From Oceanihabitans sp. (GTDB taxonomy: Bacteria; Bacteroidota; Bacteroidia; Flavobacteriales; Flavobacteriaceae), in the NCBI GenBank assembly GCA_018067265.1, contig JAGPUY010000415.1, positions 1 through 13,096 of the forward strand: DNA of 13,096 nucleotides. Direction: 5' to 3'. Below are positions 1 to 6,261 of this stretch, in pieces. The position numbers and the translations under genes are program-made. Position 1 is the stretch's first letter. The number at the start of each line of letters is the position of its first letter. Below the pieces are notes generated by a model. That model was not told the DNA's origin and made no database searches. It saw nothing but the letters and a program-made list of their open reading frames with translations.

Positions 1-1723
1 CCTCGTTAGCTTCTGGTAAACGAATTGCCTTTTCAGCAGAACCAAATACCGTGAACTTCGGAGAAAAGGTGTAAGAAATAGAACCTCCATACCCCAAGTC
101 GTTAGAGCTTATATTGTTTTCTTCAATCACAATAGTTGCAGTCGATGTGTTAGAAGTTCTAGTTCTTAATTTAGAAGTTCTATCCATATAATAGGATTTT
201 GCAAAAATAGAAGTCCTTAGTTTATCGTTAAATGCTAAGTTTTCAAAAGAAAGTGCTAAAATCGACTTGCTATATTTACGTTCTTCTTTTAATGCGTTTT
301 CCACTGCTGGAAGCATAGGATCATCCGAATCTCTAGTAAACGTGTTTAACAAATGATTTAACTGAATGGTATTATTTTCGTTTAGATGGTATGCTAAGTT
401 TGTTCTTGTGTTAATCGTTTGATCGATATCTTTTTGTAGTGTTGGATCTCCAGCTTCCGCTCCCGAAGCCCAAACATCTGGATCGTTATAATAACTGGTA
501 GGATGCCCTAACCAACTGTATTGTGTAGCAATAGTATCTATGGTTTTTCGGTGTAATTTGGAGAAAGAAGCAAAAGCACTAAAATCTAGATTTTTAATAA
601 AATCTTTTTTCGCATAATCCAAGCTATACATATTCGTGCTTTGTTCGGTAAATCTATTACCATAAACAATTTCCATAGTCGCACCTGTTTGTATTTGCTG
701 ATCCATATTGGAAAGCAAAACACTCGCTAGCAATTTATCTGCCCATGCTACATTGGTATAACCAAATTCTGCTTTACCACCTTGCGATCTATATCTGTCA
801 TGAAAGCGTTCTGCTTCGATATATACATCAGGAGTACCAGCCGAAAGTGCCACAGCAACTTGATCTCCAGAAACCTTATAATTATTATCGGCATAATTTA
901 CAAAAGCAGAACCTCTTGCGGTTAAACCATTTTTATTGTTTCGGTATCCGCCATTAATATCTGCACGATAGGTTCCGAAAGACCCAGCAGAAATAGATGC
1001 TTTTAATTCGTTTTTAGTAATACTATTAAGTACAATGTTAATAGCGCCACCCATAGCATCATCCGACAAATGCGGGGGCACAACACCTTTATAAACTTCT
1101 ATTCGTTTGATTAAAGAAGGAGGAATGCTGTTTAATGAAAAGGATGGTCCGAAATTTCGAATAGGAACACCGTCAATAAATACTTTTACCGAATTTCCTG
1201 TCATTCCATTTAAGTTATAATGCGCATGAGATCCTAAACCTCCAGATTGCCTAACGCGAACACCTGCAGATTGATCTAATAATTCATTCACCTGAATGGA
1301 TTGTATTGCAGCAGCTTTGGTTTCAATGACATTAACTGCAAATCCTTTTTCTTCTATTTTTTGTTGTACTGTTTTAGATCGAACAAGCACTTCGTCTAAT
1401 TCTTGAAATTCAGAGATTTCTAAGACAATATTTACTTCTTTGCTTTTAGAATCTAGCAATACAGTAATCGTTTTAGGTTTTGCATCTAAGGAATAAAACT
1501 GCAAGGTATATTCGCCAAATGGGATGTTTTTAAAACTAAAAGCACCGTTTACATTTGCACTTGTTTCTTTTTCAAGAGTTTCACCTTTAAGCATGATATA
1601 CGTAGCAACGGCAGGAGCTTTGGTGTCAAATTTCACTTTTCCGTAAAAGTCGCCGTGCTGACCGATAGCAGAAATACTAAAAAATAGAAATAGATAAATG
1701 GGTAATATTTTAAATGGAAACAC
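1..1723 (-). CDS. TonB-dependent outer-membrane receptor, 5' part (C-terminus beyond left edge)
   Basis: About 574 residues are open to the left edge without a stop. The start is a GTG at 1723: an in-frame TAA lies two codons upstream, the next in-frame ATG is codon 44, and a signal peptide follows directly (FPFKILPIYLFLFFSISAIG, cleavage near residue 21). Residues about 25-105 form a carboxypeptidase-regulatory-like beta domain (GKVKFDTKAPAVATYIMLKG). Next come a TonB-box-like LDEVLVRSK (109-117) and a plug domain (about 120-235) with NELLDQSAGVRVRQSGGLGS, VKVFIDGVPIRN, IKRIEVYKGVVP and DDAMGGAINIVLN. The rest is amphipathic beta-barrel sequence. Such receptors import iron complexes, vitamins or glycans with TonB-ExbBD energy. 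The plug resembles siderophore or iron-complex receptors more than SusC, but the substrate cannot be read from the sequence. No SusD-like partner is visible. Family call is firm; substrate unknown. Confidence 0.93.
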   Translation of the reverse strand, partial: MFPFKILPIYLFLFFSISAIGQHGDFYGKVKFDTKAPAVATYIMLKGETLEKETSANVNGAFSFKNIPFGEYTLQFYSLDAKPKTITVLLDSKSKEVNIVLEISEFQELDEVLVRSKTVQQKIEEKGFAVNVIETKAAAIQSIQVNELLDQSAGVRVRQSGGLGSHAHYNLNGMTGNSVKVFIDGVPIRNFGPSFSLNSIPPSLIKRIEVYKGVVPPHLSDDAMGGAINIVLNSITKNELKASISAGSFGTYRADINGGYRNNKNGLTARGSAFVNYADNNYKVSGDQVAVALSAGTPDVYIEAERFHDRYRSQGGKAEFGYTNVAWADKLLASVLLSNMDQQIQTGATMEIVYGNRFTEQSTNMYSLDYAKKDFIKNLDFSAFASFSKLHRKTIDTIATQYSWLGHPTSYYNDPDVWASGAEAGDPTLQKDIDQTINTRTNLAYHLNENNTIQLNHLLNTFTRDSDDPMLPAVENALKEERKYSKSILALSFENLAFNDKLRTSIFAKSYYMDRTSKLRTRTSNTSTATIVIEENNISSNDLGYGGSISYTFSPKFTVFGSAEKAIRLPEANE

Positions 1724-1738
1724 GTCTTAAATTTTTTA

Positions 1739-1769
1739 CAAAAGTATCCTTATTTGTATTTATTCCAAA
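1739..1769 (-). promoter_or_regulatory. Bacteroidota-type promoter of the TonB receptor gene
   Basis: Read on the minus strand, TTTG (1769-1766) is followed by exactly 19 bp and then TACTTTTG (1746-1739). This matches the Bacteroidota primary-sigma consensus TTTG / TAnnTTTG at its usual spacing. The -7 box ends 15 bases before the GTG at 1723, so the leader must be only about 10 nt. That short leader also argues against any start further upstream. Confidence 0.72.
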
Positions 1770-1782
1770 TAAAAATAAGGAT
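1746..1782. promoter_or_regulatory. 37-bp palindrome over the receptor promoter, candidate operator
   Basis: ATCCTTATTT (1746-1755) is the exact reverse complement of AAATAAGGAT (1773-1782). Inside it, 1757-1761 pairs with 1767-1771 around the loop ATTCC, with one mismatch (1756/1772). The palindrome covers the -33 box and the whole spacer and touches the first base of the -7 box, which is the position of a repressor operator. A second, perfect 16-bp palindrome (ATTATTTT/AAAATAAT, 1781-1796) abuts it upstream. The repressor is unknown; an iron or metal regulator is plausible because the target is a TonB receptor, but the half-site is not one I can assign. Confidence 0.5.
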
Positions 1783-1934
1783 TATTTTAAAATAATTTCG
1801 AACTCCTTTTTTTGTGAAATTATACCGCTTTGTTAGAGCTGTTTAGGTCGTGCTATTACAACATAGTATTGGGTGACTAAAAGGAGGATTACATTGTAAT
1901 TGCGTTAAATTCCATCCGATGGTTTACGTTAAGT

Positions 1935-1988
1935 ATGGCATATTTTAAGAATTGTTTACTTAAAAACCTCTTTTCAGGACTGAAGTAG
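1935..1988 (+). CDS. Possible 17-aa leader peptide upstream of the dikinase-like gene
   Basis: An ATG at 1935 opens a 17-codon frame rich in Leu, Lys and Phe, ending at TAG 1986-1988. The stop codon occupies the last three bases of the loop of the hairpin at 1963-2006, so a ribosome finishing this frame would sit on that structure. This resembles the arrangement of leader-peptide attenuators. There is no clear ribosome-binding site or promoter upstream, and so short a frame can easily occur by chance. Treat it as a weak candidate only. Confidence 0.15.
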   Translation: MAYFKNCLLKNLFSGLK

Positions 1989-2006
1989 CAGTCCTATAAG
2001 AGTTTT
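1963..2006 (+). promoter_or_regulatory. Stem-loop in the leader of the dikinase-like operon
   Basis: The inner stem AGGACTG (1976-1982) / CAGTCCT (1989-1995) closes the loop AAGTAG. After a 3x2 internal loop, CTCTT (1968-1972) pairs with AAGAG (1998-2002), and AAAA (1963-1966) pairs with TTTT (2003-2006). Downstream the sequence is pyrimidine-rich (TTTTCCATTTTTAA). It could be an attenuator-like terminator, an RNA-stability element or a relic of a repeat. No gene reads into it from the left on the plus strand. Confidence 0.4.
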
Positions 2007-2037
2007 CCATTTTTAATATTAGCCTTGTATTTTCGTA

Positions 2038-2068
2038 TTGTTTATTATATATATTAGTACTATATTAT
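2038..2068 (+). promoter_or_regulatory. Weak promoter candidate for the dikinase-hydrolase operon
   Basis: TTG (2038-2040) is followed by 20 bp and then TATATTAT (2061-2068), which has two mismatches to TAnnTTTG. It lies 26 bp before the ATG, a typical distance. The surrounding DNA is so AT-rich that a chance match is likely. No better match is visible nearer the gene. If this were the start site, the hairpin at 1963-2006 would lie outside the transcript. Confidence 0.22.
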
Positions 2069-2094
2069 AATCTATATCAACCCTTTTAATTAAA

Positions 2095-5001
2095 ATGAAA
2101 AATAGACTTCTATTTTGCTTTAGTATTTTTTTATGTTCGTCTTCTTTACTTGCTCAAAAGCTAGATTCAGAAAAGATTACAGAACAAATCAGCTTATACA
2201 AAAATGATCTTCGTGGTCCGTATAAAGACATTCGTTGGTTTTGTACAGATGGAAGTATCAGACAGCCAAAAGATCCTTGTCCGGATAATATCGGACCAGG
2301 AAATCAGCATGCTAGATATAAAGATGAAGTTGAAAAATTAGGAAAAACTAATCATGTCTTTTTAGGGCAGATTTTAACCTACACTAAAAACGAAACGTTT
2401 TGGGATAGCGATCATAATAACTCGCGATTAAAACAATACCAAATGGATAAGTATTTAGGAGCTGTAGATGATGGTTGGGTAAATAGAAAAAGCCAATTTT
2501 ATCGCGGTGCAATCCAATCGGAAGATGAAGAAGCTTGGGGAATCGATTTTTACAAATGGTTACTTGCTCAAGATGCATTGTTAGTAGCTAATTATTATTT
2601 AATAAGACAGTCGTTAAAAGATATTCCGCATAGTGGCGATGATAATGTAGCGCAACTAATGCGTAGTCAGTCTAAAGTGCTTTCCGATGTATATCCTTCC
2701 TTTATGGATTTACGTGTTAAAATACACGCACAACCAGAAGTTAATGATATCGAAAAAGTAAGCGCTTTTAAAACAAAGCACGCTTCCAAAATGTCTAGTA
2801 GCCAAACGAAAGTGCTAAACGAATTACTAGCTACTATGACTACGTTTTTTAAACCTATTGATTTAGTTTCATTACAACAGAAGGCTACTTTATTAAAAAC
2901 AACTCCTTTTGGAGAAGCTTTTAAAGATTATGCTTTAGCGAATAATGTAAACACAAATGCGGCAGATTTAATTCAGGATACTGCAGAATTACTAGTGAAT
3001 TTAAGAACCAATCTTTTAGTAGAAAAAAGACCTTTAGCACGTTTACAAATGCTAGATGTTTCTATTAAATTAGAAGAAGTTATTTTTAAGAATGCACCAC
3101 TTTGGAAACCGGAAACGGTAGCACAATTAGTAGAAAAAGTATGTTATTTAGGAATGGCAACAGCGGCATCTGGTTATCTTGAACAACACGAATGGGAATC
3201 TTTAAGTTTAACCAAAACGGCGAATTTAAATAACGAATCTACCTTAGGCGAATTAACAACCATCTTACAAAGCGGAAGAAGTCTGGTAGAATGGAGTTCT
3301 GGAATGGTGAAAGCAAATTATCAAAATGAAGTAGATACCTACACCACATTTGAGCCTTTAGCCTATGGTTTTATTGATGACAAAATTAGAGGTTCTATTG
3401 CGTTACATTTAGGGAAATCGGTTGGTGAGTTAGGGGATTTTATTGCTAAAGAATCTTCTTTAACGAATAAAGCTTTAAACATTCCAAATCAAAGTACTAT
3501 TCGTGGTTTAAATCCGGGTTATGCTTTTGGTGAATTAGTGGTTGTTGCAGGATCTCCAGATGCTATTGAAGTGTCTTCCAATAAAATATATGTTTTTCAA
3601 CGTCCACCAGCAGATTTAAAACCAATTGCTGGAATAGCAACCGTTTCCGAAGGAAATATGGTGTCACACGTACAGTTGTTAGCGCGTAATTTAGGAATTC
3701 CGAATGCTGCATTATCCGATGAGAACTTAGAGGATTTAAAACCATTTAGCGGACAAAAAGTGTTTTACGCAGTTTCTAATAAAGGAAATGTGATTATAAA
3801 AGCAGAGAAGGATATGTCTGCAGAAGAAGTAGCCCTATTTGCAAAAAAAGAACGTAAAGAAGGAAAAATAGAGGTTCCAGTAGAAAATATTGTTTTAAAC
3901 GAAACGAAAGTTTTAAATCTACGAAATGTAAATGCTAGTAATTCTGGAAAGATTTGCGGTCCAAAAGCTGCTAATTTAGGACAACTTAAAAACATGTTCC
4001 CAGAGCAAGTAGTGGAAGGTTTAGTGATTCCTTTTGGAATTTTTAGAGATCACATGGATCAAGAAATGCCAGAACAAAATCAATCGTATTGGGCGTTTTT
4101 AAGTGCTATGTTTAAAGAAGCAGTAGCCATGGAAAACAAGGGTATTGTAGAAGAAGAAATTGAACATTATCAATTGCGCCAGTTAGAAATTTTACGTGCA
4201 GCTATAAAACAAATGCCTTTGAAATCGGATTTTATTTCACAAATGGAAAATGATTTTAAATCCGTTTTAGGAAAAGGCTTGGGAGAAATTCCGGTGTTTT
4301 TAAGAAGCGATACAAACATGGAAGATTTAAAAGAATTTACAGGAGCAGGTTTAAATCTAACCTTATTTAATGTGGTCGATAAAAATAAAATATTAGAAGG
4401 AATTAAAGATGTTTGGGCTTCGCCATATACCGAACGTAGTTTTAAATGGCGACAAAAATATTTATTAAATCCCGAAAATGTATTTCCTTCTATTTTAGTA
4501 ATTCCTAGTGTAGATGTAGATTATTCTGGAGTTTTAATTACTAAAGGATTGACTTCAGGCAACGATAAAGATTTAACCGTTGCTTTTAGTAGAGGTGCAG
4601 GTGGCGCAGTAGATGGACAAGCCGCAGAAACCTATTTATTAAAAGACGAAGGCGGTTCTCAATTGTTAGCGCCTTCTAGAGAGCGTTTTTATAATAGTTT
4701 ACCAATAACTGGCGGAACGCTTAAAAAGACAGCAACCTTTGCGCAACCTATTTTAAATGCCCAAAACATAAAGGATATTAAACAACTGGCAAAAACAATA
4801 AGAGAAACCATGCCAAGAGAAACAGACGCGGCGTATGAAGGTGCATATGATGTGGAGTTAGGCTTTAAGGAGAATAAATTATGGCTATTTCAAATTAGAC
4901 CTTTTGTAGAAAATAAGAAAGCGCTAAGTTCTTCGTATTTAGAGTCTATCACACCAATAATCGATACTAATAAAGCGATTTCGCTTTCCAATAAAATATA
5001 A
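2095..5001 (+). CDS. Secreted PEP-synthase/glucan-water-dikinase-like protein (His-swivel plus PPDK_N domains)
   Basis: 968 residues. Residues 1-20 are a signal peptide (KNRLLFCFSIFLCSSSLLA, then Q21); it is not a lipobox, because Leu precedes Cys14. Residues about 22-470 form a largely alpha-helical region I do not recognise, with Cys50 and Cys62 placed for a possible disulfide. Residues about 475-570 are a PEP-utiliser mobile (swivel) domain with GNMVSHVQLLARNLGIPNA; His525 is the expected phosphohistidine. Residues about 617-938 are a PPDK_N/ATP-grasp domain: GPKAANLGQL (622-631), FLRSDTNMEDL (735-745), FTGAGLNLTLFNV, SRGAGGAVDGQAAETYLL and the closing DVELGF...WLFQIRP (919-936). The order swivel-then-ATP domain and RSDTNxEDLxxxxGAGL match plant glucan water dikinase rather than PEP synthase, where the ATP domain comes first. 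No C-terminal PEP-binding barrel is present. The next gene starts at the base after the stop. The acceptor substrate is unknown, and export of an ATP-dependent fold is odd. Confidence 0.85.
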   Translation: MKNRLLFCFSIFLCSSSLLAQKLDSEKITEQISLYKNDLRGPYKDIRWFCTDGSIRQPKDPCPDNIGPGNQHARYKDEVEKLGKTNHVFLGQILTYTKNETFWDSDHNNSRLKQYQMDKYLGAVDDGWVNRKSQFYRGAIQSEDEEAWGIDFYKWLLAQDALLVANYYLIRQSLKDIPHSGDDNVAQLMRSQSKVLSDVYPSFMDLRVKIHAQPEVNDIEKVSAFKTKHASKMSSSQTKVLNELLATMTTFFKPIDLVSLQQKATLLKTTPFGEAFKDYALANNVNTNAADLIQDTAELLVNLRTNLLVEKRPLARLQMLDVSIKLEEVIFKNAPLWKPETVAQLVEKVCYLGMATAASGYLEQHEWESLSLTKTANLNNESTLGELTTILQSGRSLVEWSSGMVKANYQNEVDTYTTFEPLAYGFIDDKIRGSIALHLGKSVGELGDFIAKESSLTNKALNIPNQSTIRGLNPGYAFGELVVVAGSPDAIEVSSNKIYVFQRPPADLKPIAGIATVSEGNMVSHVQLLARNLGIPNAALSDENLEDLKPFSGQKVFYAVSNKGNVIIKAEKDMSAEEVALFAKKERKEGKIEVPVENIVLNETKVLNLRNVNASNSGKICGPKAANLGQLKNMFPEQVVEGLVIPFGIFRDHMDQEMPEQNQSYWAFLSAMFKEAVAMENKGIVEEEIEHYQLRQLEILRAAIKQMPLKSDFISQMENDFKSVLGKGLGEIPVFLRSDTNMEDLKEFTGAGLNLTLFNVVDKNKILEGIKDVWASPYTERSFKWRQKYLLNPENVFPSILVIPSVDVDYSGVLITKGLTSGNDKDLTVAFSRGAGGAVDGQAAETYLLKDEGGSQLLAPSRERFYNSLPITGGTLKKTATFAQPILNAQNIKDIKQLAKTIRETMPRETDAAYEGAYDVELGFKENKLWLFQIRPFVENKKALSSSYLESITPIIDTNKAISLSNKI

Positions 5002-6261
5002 ATGAAAAGAGTAATTTTATTAATCACAGCGGTATTTGTGTTTTCTGCATTTACGACAATAATGGTATATCCGATTGATGGATATGAGTACACAGGAATA
5101 AAACGTTTAAAACGATTAGCCCTAATTAAAAGCGGTGAAATTGTGGAAAAACAAACCTTGCCAGCAGGCGCTTTTAAATCCTATTTAGATATAAAACTAA
5201 ATTTAAAAGACAAAGCCGCAGACAGTTTACATTGCTTTTTTAAGGAAAGTCCAACTTTTCAGAAAGAGATAAGCGATTTGTTTAGAGGTTTAGATAAAAG
5301 TTATTCGTTAACGGTTTTAGACATCACCAATTTAAACGAAATTAAATATGCGCATAGAAATGAAACTTCAGGATATCAACCAGGAAGCGTAGGGAAGTTA
5401 GCAGTTTTAATTGGTTTGTTTGATCAGCTAGCAAAAATATATCCAGAGGATTTTGACAAACGTATTCAATTATTAAAAACCAAAGTGGTGAAAGCTGGAG
5501 TTTGGGGTTTAACCGATGAACACACGATTCCTATTTATAATATAGAAACCAAGAAATTAGTAAAACGTCAAGTGATTGCTAGTGATGAATTTTCATTATT
5601 TGAATGGGCAGATCACATGCTTTCTGTTAGTAATAACGGCGCTGCAAGTATTGTTTGGCGTGAAGTATTATTAATGCAAGCGTTTGGTGAGAAATATCCA
5701 GAATTAACCGAAGCAGAAGCACTAACGTATTTTAAAACTACAGAAAAAAAGGTGCTTACCGATATAGGAAACGATGTGGTGAATTTGCCATTACGTACCT
5801 TAGGAATCACGGCAGATGAATGGCGCTTAGGAAGCTTTTTTACAAGAGGAGCAAACAGCTATGTTGGTGATAAAGGCGGAAGTATTGGAACGCCGCTTGG
5901 GGTGATGAAATTTTTAGTGCAATTGGAACAAGGGAATGTTGTAGATGCACAATCTAGTTTAGAAATGAAGCGATTGATGTACATGACAGACAGACGAATT
6001 CGGTATGCGCAAGCTCCAGCTTTAAAAGAAGCTGCGGTGTATTTTAAATCGGGTAGTTTGTATAAATGTGATAGAAGTAACGGACAAGAATGTGGGAAAT
6101 ATATGGGGAATATTCAGAATTTCATGAACTCGGTTGCTATTGTAGAGCATCCAGATAATACCACGTATATGGTCGTTTTAATGACTAACGTTTTACGAAA
6201 AAACTCTGCAACAGACCACATGAATTTAGCTGCTAATTTAGATAAACTAATTAGGAAATAG
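5002..6261 (+). CDS. Secreted/anchored serine hydrolase, class A beta-lactamase/PBP fold
   Basis: 419 residues with an N-terminal signal or anchor segment (VILLITAVFVFSAFTTIMV, about 4-22). The active-site motifs of the penicillin-recognising fold are in order: SxxK as PGSVGKL (Ser129, Lys132), SxN as SVSNN (Ser210-Asn211-Asn212), and KTG as KSG (349-351). It is longer than a class A beta-lactamase (about 290 aa), with about 100 extra residues before the catalytic Ser and an extended stretch between SNN and KSG. I see no omega-loop ExxLN, so deacylation as in true beta-lactamases is doubtful; a peptidoglycan peptidase or another amidase/esterase role is as likely. The ATG directly abuts the stop of the dikinase-like gene (TAA then ATG), which implies one transcript and probably coupled translation. 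The 3' end overlaps the convergent transporter gene by 11 bp. Fold and catalytic class are well supported; the substrate is not. Confidence 0.85.
   Translation: MKRVILLITAVFVFSAFTTIMVYPIDGYEYTGIKRLKRLALIKSGEIVEKQTLPAGAFKSYLDIKLNLKDKAADSLHCFFKESPTFQKEISDLFRGLDKSYSLTVLDITNLNEIKYAHRNETSGYQPGSVGKLAVLIGLFDQLAKIYPEDFDKRIQLLKTKVVKAGVWGLTDEHTIPIYNIETKKLVKRQVIASDEFSLFEWADHMLSVSNNGAASIVWREVLLMQAFGEKYPELTEAEALTYFKTTEKKVLTDIGNDVVNLPLRTLGITADEWRLGSFFTRGANSYVGDKGGSIGTPLGVMKFLVQLEQGNVVDAQSSLEMKRLMYMTDRRIRYAQAPALKEAAVYFKSGSLYKCDRSNGQECGKYMGNIQNFMNSVAIVEHPDNTTYMVVLMTNVLRKNSATDHMNLAANLDKLIRK

Larger units (their letters stand above)
1724..2094. other. Divergent intergenic region rich in palindromes
   Basis: 371 bp separate the receptor (leftward) and the dikinase-like gene (rightward). 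Besides the receptor promoter and operator (1739-1796), it holds a 13-bp palindrome ATTACA-T-TGTAAT (1888-1900), an imperfect palindrome at 1903-1928 centred on CCATC-C-GATGG, and a longer hairpin at 1963-2006. A 17-codon ORF (1935-1988) ends within that last hairpin. I see no conserved protein gene, tRNA or recognisable riboswitch here. Confidence 0.6.

Noticed and set aside
1881..1887. AAGGAGG resembling a strong Shine-Dalgarno site
   Set aside because: No start codon with a useful frame follows at the right distance, and Bacteroidota genes rarely use such sites.
2095..2160. Lipoprotein signal on the dikinase-like protein
   Set aside because: Cys14 is preceded by Leu and sits within the hydrophobic core, so there is no lipobox; the sequence fits a type I signal peptide ending at Ala20.
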